8,840 nt of DNA from NCBI GenBank assembly GCA_030612785.1, contig JAUWNF010000114.1, positions 1 to 8,840 of the forward strand, written 5' to 3'. The first letter of the stretch is position 1; every line of letters starts with the position of its first letter. Source of the stretch: Phycisphaerales bacterium (GTDB lineage Bacteria > Planctomycetota > Phycisphaerae > UBA1845). Shown here piece by piece: positions 1 to 7,024 of this stretch. The notes under the pieces were generated by a model. The model made no database searches and was not told where the DNA came from. It saw nothing but the letters and a program-made list of their open reading frames with translations. A program made the translations under genes and the position numbers.

Positions 1-595
1 ACCTGATTGTGATCAGGGGGACGAAGACGAGCATCACAATCGCAAAGAGCTGCGTAGATCGTGCCTGACCGGGACTGACCCGCCAACCGCCGACGCCGGC
101 GGCACCGGTCATCGCCAGCCAACAGCCGACAATCGTCATGACCGTGAGCCAGGTGTACTTGGCAATCCCCAGACGGGCCAAGATGGCCTGGGACCGGGCG
201 CGCTGATCCGCGGAGGCCGGCGGCGGTGTCGCGTCAGACCGATATGCGGAAACCGGAGCGGGTTCCTCCACCTTCCCAATGGGCTCGTCGGACCTCTCCG
301 ATTTCGGCGGGGCGGGGTTGGCCAGGTTCGGCGGAGGCGGCTTGAAGCCCAGAACGTGACTCCAGTCGACCAACCCCGGCAGATTGGTCATCGCCTTGAG
401 GTAAGCGCCGCCGAGAAAATGCCTCACCGGGAACCAGGTAACGTACATCCAGGAGGCCGCCATGAGCAGGGTGAGGCATCCCAACAGCCGTCGCCGGTCA
501 ACCCTGGGTGGCGCAGTTCGTCGCTTGACCGCGGGTGAGACGACCCCGCCTTCCGAATAGACGACCGTGACATCCAACTCGCGCGACGCTGTCAT
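1..595 (-). CDS. Membrane protein of unknown function, 3' end beyond the window
   Basis: The reading frame is open from an ATG at 595 to the window edge, giving 198 residues with no stop. I do not recognise the family. The N-terminus is basic (KRR near residue 24, RRR near 34), followed by a hydrophobic segment at about 37-56. Residues 85-130 are rich in Pro, Ala and Ser and contain a four-proline run. Two more hydrophobic segments lie at about 149-169 and from 182 to the edge. By the positive-inside rule the N-terminus is probably cytoplasmic and the Pro-rich loop extracytoplasmic. It lies 72 nt downstream of the M16 catalytic subunit on the same strand, so it may be co-transcribed. The gap holds a palindromic repeat and no clear Shine-Dalgarno, so the start is not certain. 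The frame is open upstream to the M16 stop, and a GTG lies 2 codons earlier. Rich use of G/C at third positions supports coding. Confidence 0.72.
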   Translation of the reverse strand, partial: MTASRELDVTVVYSEGGVVSPAVKRRTAPPRVDRRRLLGCLTLLMAASWMYVTWFPVRHFLGGAYLKAMTNLPGLVDWSHVLGFKPPPPNLANPAPPKSERSDEPIGKVEEPAPVSAYRSDATPPPASADQRARSQAILARLGIAKYTWLTVMTIVGCWLAMTGAAGVGGWRVSPGQARSTQLFAIVMLVFVPLITIR

Positions 596-618
596 AATCA
601 CCAAACTCGAAAACCGTG

Positions 619-671
619 GTAGCGGCCTGCGTTTCGCAAGCCGTCCGGCCGACGGGGACGCCGGCCGCTAC
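619..671. repeat. 53-bp palindromic repeat, GTAGCGGCC...GGCCGCTAC
   Basis: The nine bases GTAGCGGCC at 619-627 are matched by the reverse complement GGCCGCTAC at 663-671, with GC-rich sequence between that can fold further (CCGTCCGGCCGACGG in the centre). The element fills most of the gap between the M16 gene and the membrane-protein gene. The TAG stop of the M16 gene (668-670) is inside its right arm. Part of the element recurs at 3552-3571. It resembles REP/MITE-type intergenic palindromes. In mRNA it would form a hairpin between two cistrons, which might affect stability or partial termination, but no U-tract follows. Confidence 0.75.
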
Positions 672-1909
672 TTCTCCGCAGGCCAATCGCGCGGCCCCAC
701 ACTGACCAGATGCCCCGCTCCGTCGATGGGGAAGCGGTCGAGGTACTCCCGGATCGAAGCGTGACTCACCCGCTCCACCGCCGCCAGCCGTTCCTCGACG
801 GTCCGGGGCTGACCACGATAATCCACGTCGTCCATCACCTGCACCAGGCGATGATACGGCGACTCGCCCTCGACAGCCAGCGAGGTTCGCCGACGGTTCT
901 TGACGCGATCGATCTCGCGCTGCTCGACGGGCTGGCGGCACATGGTGGCGGCTTCACGGCGCATCGCCTCGACCAGTTCTTCGGCGTTTTTCGGCTCACA
1001 CTGCCCGGAGAGAATCAGCAGCCCGCTATCGGCATAATCCAGTCGCCATGCGGCGGCCTGTGGGCTTAAGCCCGTCTGCACAACGTTCCAATAGAACCTG
1101 GAATTGTTACCTCCCAAAATCGCCGCGACCGCCTGCGCGGTCTCGTGCAGCGAGTCGGTCGCCGCGGGGGCTTCCAGCGATATCGCAATTAACTGCTGAT
1201 TGAACCGCTCCACCTGCTTCACCGCCGTCCCGGCCCGGACCTGCGGGGCCGACCGTTCGTCCAATTCTGGGCCGGGCTCCCACGCCCCGCAGTGGCGTTC
1301 GGCCGACTCGAGGATGTCGCCCGGGTCCGCGCTGCCGGCTACGATAAGCACCATGTTGCCCGGGGCGTACCGCCTCCTGAAATACGCATACATCTGATCG
1401 CGGGTGAGGTTGCGAAGCGTCTCCTCATAACCCAGTACCGGCCACTCCAGCGTATGTCCGGCGAAGATCTGCTCCAAAATGAAATCAAAGGTGACGTGTT
1501 CGATATGGTCGTGGGACATCGCGATCTCTTCGAGCACGACCTTCTTCTCCATGTCGAACTCGTCGGGCGGTAGTGTGGACCGCATCATATCCGCGAGCAA
1601 TTCGATCTGGGCATCGATGTCGCACGACCGCACCACCCCATAGTAAAAGGTGCGTTCCTGGCTGGTGAAGGCGTTGGGGTGTCCGCCCATGGCGTCGAAA
1701 TCAATGCTGATCTGGCGCCCGCTGCGCTTCGCGGTGCCCTTGAAGCACATATGCTCCAGGAAGTGAGACACGCCCGCTAGTGCCCGGTCCTCGTCCCGGG
1801 CCCCGGTTCGGGATAGGAACCCGGCGGCGGTGGTCTTCACCCCCGGCATGTGCTCGATCACCACCCGAAGCCCGTTGCTCAACCGCGCTGTCGTAAACGG
1901 ATCAGCCAT
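668..1909 (-). CDS. M16 family zinc peptidase, catalytic subunit
   Basis: This is a 413-residue M16B-type insulinase-like metallopeptidase, of the processing-peptidase group. The zinc-binding, inverted HxxEH motif is intact as HFLEH (His49, Glu52, His53), inside SHFLEHMCFKGTAKRSG. The third zinc ligand is one of the two Glu of VVLEEIAMSHD (Glu127/128). NAFTSQERTFYY is the usual downstream strand. The C-terminal half is the second M16 domain, but where the family normally has an Arg...Tyr pair this protein reads SRFYWNVVQTGLSPQ, with neither residue. It should therefore need a partner chain, encoded immediately upstream. I chose the ATG at 1909, two codons inside the longest frame. AGAGG at 1916-1920 sits 6 nt from that ATG but directly abuts the one at 1915. 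There is no signal peptide, so the location is probably cytoplasmic. The substrate is unknown. The stop codon lies in a palindromic repeat. Confidence 0.93.
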   Translation of the reverse strand: MADPFTTARLSNGLRVVIEHMPGVKTTAAGFLSRTGARDEDRALAGVSHFLEHMCFKGTAKRSGRQISIDFDAMGGHPNAFTSQERTFYYGVVRSCDIDAQIELLADMMRSTLPPDEFDMEKKVVLEEIAMSHDHIEHVTFDFILEQIFAGHTLEWPVLGYEETLRNLTRDQMYAYFRRRYAPGNMVLIVAGSADPGDILESAERHCGAWEPGPELDERSAPQVRAGTAVKQVERFNQQLIAISLEAPAATDSLHETAQAVAAILGGNNSRFYWNVVQTGLSPQAAAWRLDYADSGLLILSGQCEPKNAEELVEAMRREAATMCRQPVEQREIDRVKNRRRTSLAVEGESPYHRLVQVMDDVDYRGQPRTVEERLAAVERVSHASIREYLDRFPIDGAGHLVSVGPRDWPAEK

Positions 1910-1915
1910 CACCAT

Positions 1916-1920
1916 CCTCT
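1916..1920 (-). promoter_or_regulatory. Ribosome binding site deciding the M16 catalytic subunit start
   Basis: On the minus strand the sequence reads AGAGG-ATGGTG-ATG. AGAGG has an ideal 6-nt spacing to the second ATG (1909) and no spacing to the first (1915). This favours the protein start MADPFTTARLSNG over MVMADPF. Confidence 0.6.
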
Positions 1921-1962
1921 AACAGAGAACGCCGCCTCGATCCCGAAAGGCACCAGAGCGCG

Positions 1963-2072
1963 AATTGAAAATTGAGAATGGAGAATTGAGAATAAGGAAC
2001 CGAGCATCAACATACTTCTCTCCATTCTCCATTCTCCGTTTTTTCTCCATTTCTCTCTGCGTCTCTGTGTTC
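1963..2072. repeat. AT-rich imperfect inverted repeat between the two M16 genes
   Basis: This stretch is much richer in A/T than its surroundings and is purine-rich on one side, pyrimidine-rich on the other. GAGAATGGAGAAT at 1974-1986 is exactly complementary to ATTCTCCATTCTC at 2024-2036, giving 13-bp arms. The GAGAAT unit is repeated several times in each arm. On the outer side, 2049-2072 reads on the minus strand as CACAGAGACGCAGAGAG, a type of sequence I recall as a dispersed intergenic repeat in many environmental bacteria (recall, not searched). It fills most of the 172-nt gap between the M16 genes. In the message it would be a stem-loop separating the two cistrons. Confidence 0.6.
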
Positions 2073-2081
2073 ATCCCCCAA

Positions 2082-3353
2082 CTATTGTCTCACAGTCGCG
2101 GCAGCGCTCAACTCGCGGGGGCCCAGGGTTACCACGCACAGCAACGCGCGCGGGTGCCCCGCCAAGTAACGCTGCACGTCGTCCATGGTCACCGCCTGCA
2201 CGCGGGCGATCTTCTCCTGCCGCGGCAACGGCCGACCGAAGTGGAATAGATCGTCGATCAGTTCGCTGCACCGCGAGCAGGTGACGTCGCCGGCCATTTC
2301 ACTCCGCACCAGGATGCCCGCCTTGGCCCGGGCGAGTTCATCTTCAGTGAGGTCCTCGCCCAAGCGGTCGATTTCGCGCAGGAGCGTTGCGTGGGTCTGG
2401 TCGCAGCGCTCCGGCATGGTGGAGGCGCCCAGAAAGATCATCCCCGCGCCCCGCGGATGCTCGTGCCAGGCGCTGACCCAATAAACCAACCCCTGCTTCT
2501 CACGCACCTCGGTGAACAATCGGGCACTCATACCGCCCGAGAGCACCCCCAGGATGACCCGCTCCACCGGGTACTCGGCATGATCGATGGGCACACCCGC
2601 ATAGCACAGACCGATGTGCTCCTGTTCGGCGTCCTTGGGAAAGTGCCAGTTGCCCGCCGCGAACTCGATCGGCTTGGGCTGCCGACCGCCGCGCTCACAG
2701 GAGCCGAAGCCCGCGAAGCATTCCTCGAACGTCTGTGCCACCACCCGTGGTTCGAGCGAGCCGGCAACGGACACGAGCATGCGCCCGGTGCGATAGGTCG
2801 CCTCCCACTGCTTACGGATATCCTCGCGGACGATGCGGTCCAACGTCTCGCGCTCGCCGAGCGCGTGCCGCCCCAACAGCGACCCGTAGCTTTTTACGCC
2901 GAGTAGCTTATCCAGCAAGGCGTGCGGATCGTCCTCCAGAGCGGTGATCTCCTGCCGGGCCAGTTCGACAGCTACCTCGCACGCCTCCTCCGGGAACGTC
3001 GGCGTCCGCAGGAACTCCGCGTGCAGCGCCACCGCCTGCTCGAAGAACTCCGGCAGGCAGAGCAGGTGGTAGCCCGAGCACTCGCGTCCTACCCAGGAAC
3101 CGCGTGACGCGCCGAGCACGTCGAACGCGTCCAGCAATTCGCGTCCGCTGCGCTTCTCGGTGCCCTTGTCCACGGTTTCGCTGATCAGGCTGGCCATGCC
3201 GAGCAGATCCGCCGGCTCGTCGGAGGTGCCCGCCAGCACACGGATTCCCACCGCCACCGCCCGACGATTCGGGAGGTGCGCCCCGATCAGCTCGATCCCG
3301 CAGTCCAGGCTTTGATGGTACGTCTTTTCCGTATTCTGCGATTCTTGCGTCAT
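2082..3353 (-). CDS. M16 family peptidase, non-catalytic partner subunit
   Basis: This 423-residue M16 protein is the presumed partner of the adjacent catalytic subunit. Aligned on the shared KGTxKRSG block, the zinc site reads LGMASLISETVDKGTEKRSG. The positions of His-x-x-Glu-His are Ser55, Ser58 and Glu59, so it cannot bind zinc in the normal way. The C-terminal domain keeps the family's Arg/Tyr pair in MSARLFTEVREKQGLVYWV (Arg284, Tyr291). In related two-chain M16 enzymes that pair helps hold the substrate and comes from the subunit without the metal site. I start at 3353 (MTQESQ). The frame opens at 3428, but the extra 25 residues resemble nothing in the family, use third positions unlike the rest of the gene, and have no ribosome site. 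No signal peptide is visible. It lies upstream of the catalytic subunit in transcription order, so both are probably on one message. Confidence 0.9.
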   Translation of the reverse strand: MTQESQNTEKTYHQSLDCGIELIGAHLPNRRAVAVGIRVLAGTSDEPADLLGMASLISETVDKGTEKRSGRELLDAFDVLGASRGSWVGRECSGYHLLCLPEFFEQAVALHAEFLRTPTFPEEACEVAVELARQEITALEDDPHALLDKLLGVKSYGSLLGRHALGERETLDRIVREDIRKQWEATYRTGRMLVSVAGSLEPRVVAQTFEECFAGFGSCERGGRQPKPIEFAAGNWHFPKDAEQEHIGLCYAGVPIDHAEYPVERVILGVLSGGMSARLFTEVREKQGLVYWVSAWHEHPRGAGMIFLGASTMPERCDQTHATLLREIDRLGEDLTEDELARAKAGILVRSEMAGDVTCSRCSELIDDLFHFGRPLPRQEKIARVQAVTMDDVQRYLAGHPRALLCVVTLGPRELSAAATVRQ

Positions 3354-3551
3354 CGGCGCGTACCCTAGTTCAACATTCGATGTCCCGCAACCGAGAACAG
3401 CCGCCGAGCGATAAGGGGGTGTGGCCATATTCGGGGGTGCGGTTGATTTTTTCGGCCCACAGTTGCATTGGGCGTAGTCTACGGTACTCGTACCTCACGG
3501 ATTGCGGTATCAAGCACATTTTCGGGTGGGTGGCATGCTAAACACGTACCC

Positions 3552-3571
3552 TGTGAAACGCAGGCCGCTAC
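3552..3571. repeat. Partial copy of the 619-671 palindrome
   Basis: The 20 bases here match the reverse complement of 619-638 at 19 positions (core GAAACGCAGGCCGCTAC). Only one end of the palindrome is present. I see no matching GTAGCGGCC arm nearby, so this is a decayed or truncated copy. It lies in the 262-nt gap between the aminotransferase and the M16 partner gene. Confidence 0.6.
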
Positions 3572-3615
3572 TTCTTTGCGCTCCCGTATGGTTGCGGGGC
3601 GGTTCTTTCCTCATG

Positions 3616-4494
3616 CTAACTCGATTCATTCGCCGCGCACTCTCTCTCGACCTGCGCACGGTAGAGGCGGGTCAACTCGCGGGTCACCGGACCGGGTTTG
3701 CCGTCGGCGATCTCACGCTGCTCCACGCGGATCACCGGCATCACTTCCATGCCGGAGTTGGTGACGAACACCTCGTCGGCGTCGAGCAGGTCATCGATAC
3801 TCAAAGGCGTCTCCTGCACGTCCATGCCCTTTCCGCGACCAATCTCCAGGACCACCGCCCGGGTGATGCCGGGCAACACCGGGGTGTCCAGCGGCGGGGT
3901 TTTCACCACGGCGTCCTTAACGACGAACACGTTGCTGATGGACCCTTCCGCCAGCCGGTTCTCGGGAGTGAACCACATCGCTTCTCTGCAGTGGTGTGCC
4001 TGGGCCTGGCGCAGGGCCAGCAGCCGCGGCAGGTAGTTCGTGGTCTTGTGTCCGGCCACCGGATCGGCGCTCGACTGCCTGAATTCGGAGATCACCGCGG
4101 CGATGCCGTGTTGGTACAGTTCGGGCGGATAGGCGGTCCGCGCCGACGCCGTCACGCACACCGTGAGCGCCAGCCGATCGTCTCGCGGCGGCTCCAGCAC
4201 TGAACCGGCGGTCACGGTGAGGCGTACGCGGGCATCGCTCAGGTTGTTCGCCCGCAACACCTCGTGAAAGTCTCGGGTCAGTGGCAGGTCCGGGCGCTCG
4301 AGAGGGAACAGCACCTTGGCAGCGGATGTCATCAGCCGATCCAGGTGTGCGTCCAGGCGGAAGATGCAACCCCGATGTGCGCGCATGGTCTCGAACAGAC
4401 CGGCCCCGTGTAGCCATCCGCCGTCGTACACGCTAACGGTCGCTTCGTCGCGTGGGACCAGGCGGCCGTTGAGATACACTGATTCAGCCATCAT
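3616..4494 (-). CDS. Class IV PLP aminotransferase / aminodeoxychorismate lyase-like protein
   Basis: This 292-residue protein has the full-length fold-type IV PLP enzyme architecture. The opening VYLNGRLVPRDEATVSVYDGGWLHGAGLFETMRA is typical. Arg53 in HLDRL is the likely phosphate-binding Arg. Lys150 in GHKTTNYLPRLLA is the Schiff-base lysine. Glu183 in RLAEGSISNVFVV is the residue that contacts the pyridine nitrogen, and VLPGITR is the late phosphate-binding loop. The class covers branched-chain aminotransferase (IlvE), D-amino-acid aminotransferase (Dat) and 4-amino-4-deoxychorismate lyase (PabC, folate synthesis). The HKTTNYLPRLLA block does not settle the substrate, and no folate or branched-chain pathway gene lies nearby, so I give no symbol. 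Start: ATG at 4494, with a second ATG directly after it (4491) and only a weak purine site upstream. It is divergent from cysK; the space between holds a palindromic repeat beginning 18 nt upstream of this start. Confidence 0.92.
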   Translation of the reverse strand: MMAESVYLNGRLVPRDEATVSVYDGGWLHGAGLFETMRAHRGCIFRLDAHLDRLMTSAAKVLFPLERPDLPLTRDFHEVLRANNLSDARVRLTVTAGSVLEPPRDDRLALTVCVTASARTAYPPELYQHGIAAVISEFRQSSADPVAGHKTTNYLPRLLALRQAQAHHCREAMWFTPENRLAEGSISNVFVVKDAVVKTPPLDTPVLPGITRAVVLEIGRGKGMDVQETPLSIDDLLDADEVFVTNSGMEVMPVIRVEQREIADGKPGPVTRELTRLYRAQVERECAANESS

Positions 4495-4512
4495 TCACAT
4501 CCGAATACTGCC

Positions 4513-4613
4513 TGTAGCGTCGCCCCTTGTGGGCGGCGCAGCCTCGTTTCTCGTCACCCACAAGGGGTGACGCTACACTGGCGATCACTATGGACGATTA
4601 AATCGACAGCCTC
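4513..4613 (-). repeat. Palindromic repeat, inverted copy of 8079-8179
   Basis: A 65-bp palindrome at 4513-4577 starts TGTAGCGTC and ends GACGCTACA. Its 21-nt arms, containing CCCTTGTGGG and its complement, differ at one position. A further 36 bp at 4578-4613 contain GGACGATTAAATC and ACAGCCTC. The whole 101 bp aligns without gaps to the reverse complement of 8079-8179, about 91 of 101 positions by hand. The copy lacks the outer right terminus seen at 8254-8270. It lies between the aminotransferase and cysK and may form part of the aminotransferase 5' leader. Confidence 0.85.
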
Positions 4614-4650
4614 TTACGGTCGCGTCTCGGATTGCCTTTGCTCCGGTCAA

Positions 4651-4679
4651 TTGACACTCTCAAGCCCCATGCATACGCT
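4651..4679 (+). promoter_or_regulatory. Candidate sigma70-type promoter for cysK
   Basis: A perfect -35 box TTGACA at 4651-4656 is followed by a 17-bp spacer and TACGCT at 4674-4679. The -10 keeps the key T1, A2 and T6 positions of TATAAT. Transcription would start near 4686, giving a leader of about 115 nt before cysK. No other gene could be served on this strand. Confidence 0.5.
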
Positions 4680-4743
4680 CTGGACGTGGGGTGGGCGCCC
4701 GTTACGACTGCTCTCTTAGCAGACGGACTCCATGCGGGCCGGG

Positions 4744-4763
4744 CGCCGGCGAGCGGGCCGGCG
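4744..4763 (+). other. GC-only hairpin in the cysK leader
   Basis: CGCCGGC at 4744-4750 pairs with GCCGGCG at 4757-4763 around a 6-nt loop. It ends 27 nt before the cysK ribosome site, so it should form in the leader RNA without covering the Shine-Dalgarno. I do not recognise a known riboswitch or T-box here. Confidence 0.4.
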
Positions 4764-4790
4764 GGACCATCTTTAGCGAGTCGATTCATC

Positions 4791-4794
4791 GGAG
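4791..4794 (+). promoter_or_regulatory. Ribosome binding site deciding the cysK start
   Basis: GGAG lies 7 nt before the ATG at 4802 and only 1 nt before the in-frame ATG at 4796. This fixes the start at 4802 and removes 37 residues of the longest frame, which do not look like the family. Confidence 0.65.
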
Positions 4795-4801
4795 TATGCT
4801 C

Positions 4802-5749
4802 ATGGGCAAGCCCTGCAACAGCGTTGTGGATACCGTCGGTCGCACGCCGCTGGTCAGAATCAGCCGTATCATCGATGCGCCGGCGACGGTATACGCCAAG
4901 TTGGAATACTTCAATCCACTAGCCAGCGTCAAGGACCGCATCGCGGTGTCCATGATCGCCGCGGGCGAGGCCGACGGCAAGATCGGAAAGCACACCAGGA
5001 TCATCGAGCCGACCTCCGGCAATACCGGTATCGGGCTGGCTTTCGTCTGCGCGGCCAAGGGATACCAGCTCACCTTGACTATGCCGGAGAGCATGTCCGT
5101 CGAGCGGCGGCAACTGCTGCGTGCCTTGGGCGCCAACCTGGTGCTGACCCCCGCGGGTGAAGGAATGCCGGGCGCCATCCGTGCGGCGGAAACCCTGGTG
5201 GCGGAAACCCCCAACGCCTACATGCCGCAGCAGTTCAAGAACCCGGCCAATCCCCAGGTTCATCGGGAAACCCCCGCCGAGGAGATCTGGGCCGACACCG
5301 ACGGTAAAGCGGACATCCTGGTCTCGGGCGTCGGCACCGGTGGGACCATCACCGGCGTGGGCGAGGCTATCAAATCGCGGAAAGCGTCGTTTCAGTGTAT
5401 TGCCGTGGAACCCGCGGATTCGCCGGTAATCACGCAGACGCGCAACAACAAACCGCTCAAGCCCAGTCCTCACCAGATCCAGGGCATCGGGGCGGGTTTC
5501 ATCCCGGAGGTTCTCAACCTGGATATCATCGACGAGGTCGTGTGCGTCACCAACGAGGACGCCTTCGCATGGGCCCGGCGGGCCGGCTGCAAGGAGGGGG
5601 TTCTGTGCGGCATCAGTTCCGGCGCGGCTCTTTGTGCGGCCAACCAGGTGGCGCGCCGTCCCGACAACGCCGGTAAGACCATCGTGGCGATTTTGCCAAG
5701 CTGCGGCGAGCGCTATCTGTCCACACCACTGTTCCAGGACGCCGGCTGA
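4802..5749 (+). CDS. cysK: Cysteine synthase (O-acetylserine sulfhydrylase)
   Basis: This 315-residue fold-type II PLP enzyme converts O-acetylserine and sulfide to cysteine and acetate in the cytoplasm. Its length is typical for CysK. Motifs in order: TVGRTPLVRI at 11-20; NPLASVKDRIA with the PLP lysine Lys44; the substrate-binding loop TSGNTG at 71-76; MPQQFKNPANPQVHRETPAEEIW; the phosphate-cup GTGGT at 178-182; HQIQGIGAGFIPEVLN at 224-239; and GISSGAA with Ser272, which contacts the PLP ring nitrogen. The C-terminus ILPSCGERYLSTPLF is also standard. Family relatives such as CysM, cystathionine beta-synthase and O-phosphoserine sulfhydrylase share these motifs. The IQGIGAGFIP block favours CysK. 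NPLAS replaces the commoner NPGGS or NPAGS before the lysine. It has its own promoter, and a 135-nt gap separates it from the next gene. No serine acetyltransferase gene is in the window. Confidence 0.96.
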   Translation: MGKPCNSVVDTVGRTPLVRISRIIDAPATVYAKLEYFNPLASVKDRIAVSMIAAGEADGKIGKHTRIIEPTSGNTGIGLAFVCAAKGYQLTLTMPESMSVERRQLLRALGANLVLTPAGEGMPGAIRAAETLVAETPNAYMPQQFKNPANPQVHRETPAEEIWADTDGKADILVSGVGTGGTITGVGEAIKSRKASFQCIAVEPADSPVITQTRNNKPLKPSPHQIQGIGAGFIPEVLNLDIIDEVVCVTNEDAFAWARRAGCKEGVLCGISSGAALCAANQVARRPDNAGKTIVAILPSCGERYLSTPLFQDAG

Positions 5750-5884
5750 GTCTTTTATTACCGGTCTGGCAAGTTCCCGCCGAACACTCCCGAGGGCGCG
5801 AAACTCGTATCGTATACTCGATCCAGGATACGCACGGGCGCCGGTTGCGGGGCCCGGGGGATACGATTCGGGGGACCAGCTTCG

Positions 5885-6736
5885 ATGAAGGCGCGCGTTG
5901 CCATCAAGCATCAGCGAGTGCCCATCTATGGGCTGCCGCGAGAAATCGACGGCCTGAGAATCGCGCATGTATCGGACCTTCACTTCCGCCGGTGGAACCC
6001 GGTCTACGTGCAGACCCAGCAGTTGCTCACCAAACTTCAATACGACCTGCTGGCGGTCACCGGGGATTTTTCGACCCGACCCAACCGGTGGCGGGAGGTA
6101 GCCGAGTGTTGTCGCCGATTCTTTGAGCCCATCAGGCCGCCGCTGGGCATCTATGCCGTGCTCGGCAATCATGACGACCGTCGCCTGGGGCACATAACCG
6201 ACCTGCCTTTCACCTGGTTGCACAACGAGAGCACCGTGCTGCACGATGGGCGAGGGCGGCTCTGTTTGGCCGGCGTCCGACAAGACTTCAGCGGCAATGG
6301 TCGCCTGGAGCGGGCCCTCGCGCAGGCCGGGGAGGATCAACCGGTGATCCTACTGGCCCATTTTCCGTCCACTATTTACGATCTGCCGGTGGGGCGGGTG
6401 CAGTTGCAGCTTTCCGGACACACCCACGGGGGACAGATTCGGTTCCCGTTTCTCGGAGCCCTGTGGGCGAACGACCGCTTGTCTCGCCAGATGGCCCGGG
6501 GGATGCACCTGGTGGGGAAAACCTGGCTGCACGTCAGTCCTGGAACCGGGGTGTCCTCTCCGCTCCGTTTCAGGATACTGTGCCCGCCCGAGGTCAGCAT
6601 CCTAGAACTGTGTAAGGTTGGGTGGGACACTCGCCGGCTGGACCTGCCGGATGCGCAAGCAAACGTGCCGACGTACGCCTCCGATAAAGCGCCGCCCCGC
6701 AGGGAGCCCCAAGAGGCCCTGTCCGGGGCGACATGA
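5885..6736 (+). CDS. Calcineurin-like metallophosphoesterase (YkuE-like)
   Basis: This 283-residue hydrolase of the calcineurin-like superfamily has every metal ligand in place: Asp31 and His33 (SDLHF), Asp61 (GDF), Asn95 and His96 (GNHDD), His159 (LLAHFP), and His179 and His181 (SGHTHGG). The layout and the ending PGTGVSSPLRFRILCPPEVSILEL match the YkuE / UDP-2,3-diacylglucosamine pyrophosphatase-like group, which often carries an N-terminal membrane anchor. Here residues 1-25 are not hydrophobic, so the protein should be soluble. The last 40 residues (after about 243) are hydrophilic, Pro/Arg-rich and probably disordered. The start at 5885 has a GGGGGA purine run about 9 nt upstream. A TATACT box at 5813-5818 might be a -10, but no -35 accompanies it. 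The substrate cannot be inferred. Confidence 0.92.
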   Translation: MKARVAIKHQRVPIYGLPREIDGLRIAHVSDLHFRRWNPVYVQTQQLLTKLQYDLLAVTGDFSTRPNRWREVAECCRRFFEPIRPPLGIYAVLGNHDDRRLGHITDLPFTWLHNESTVLHDGRGRLCLAGVRQDFSGNGRLERALAQAGEDQPVILLAHFPSTIYDLPVGRVQLQLSGHTHGGQIRFPFLGALWANDRLSRQMARGMHLVGKTWLHVSPGTGVSSPLRFRILCPPEVSILELCKVGWDTRRLDLPDAQANVPTYASDKAPPRREPQEALSGAT

Positions 6737-6759
6737 CTGACTCTACAGGCGTCAGCCGG

Positions 6760-6788
6760 TTGACTGTCCACGGCAAGCCGCCTACCAT
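6760..6788 (+). promoter_or_regulatory. Candidate promoter upstream of the kinase
   Basis: TTGACT at 6760-6765, a 17-bp spacer, then TACCAT at 6783-6788. This is five of six matches to the -35 and four of six to the -10 of sigma70-type promoters. A start near 6795 would give a leader of roughly 385 nt. Confidence 0.4.
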
Positions 6789-6993
6789 ATTCTGCACAAC
6801 GTGGGCAGGAGACGCTGTCGGGACTATTACGGAGTTCTCGTAGTTATCCTTAATCCAATCGACCGACAATCGCTCCACAGACCCCACTTTCGGATAGATC
6901 GTAATCGATCGAACTATCGCCGTTTCTCTCTGGGGACACTCGACACTTAGACGACCCACAGCCCCGCGCGATGCCGCACAGGTCAAGGCCTTT

Positions 6994-7017
6994 GCGAGGT
7001 AGGATGTTCTACCTCGC
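6994..7017 (+). other. Perfect 9-bp stem-loop in the kinase leader
   Basis: GCGAGGTAG at 6994-7002 is exactly complementary to CTACCTCGC at 7009-7017 around the 6-nt loop GATGTT. No T-run follows, so it is not a plain intrinsic terminator. As DNA it could also be a dyad operator. Confidence 0.5.
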
Positions 7018-7024
7018 GCCGGGT

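Noticed and set aside
1974..2044. Intrinsic terminator (stem plus six T at 2039-2044)
   Set aside because: The T-run follows the stem on the plus strand, but the genes here are read on the minus strand, where it would be an A-run before the stem.
3354..3428. N-terminal extension of the M16 partner subunit to the ATG at 3428
   Set aside because: The extra 25 residues lack family similarity and coding-like third positions, and no ribosome site precedes them.
3483..3494. Small dyad GGTAC-TC-GTACC as an operator
   Set aside because: Five-base arms are too short to separate from chance, and no regulator gene is nearby.
5813..5818. TATACT as the -10 of a phosphoesterase promoter
   Set aside because: No -35-like hexamer lies 16-18 bp upstream, so the evidence is only a six-base match.
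4919..6340. Minus-strand open frame of 473 codons antisense to cysK and the phosphoesterase
   Set aside because: It is antisense to two strongly conserved genes. Long antisense frames are expected in GC-rich DNA.
6594..6986. Minus-strand open frame of 130 codons covering the 443-nt gap
   Set aside because: It overlaps the conserved end of the metallophosphoesterase, lacks a ribosome site, uses third positions unlike neighbouring genes and matches no family I know.
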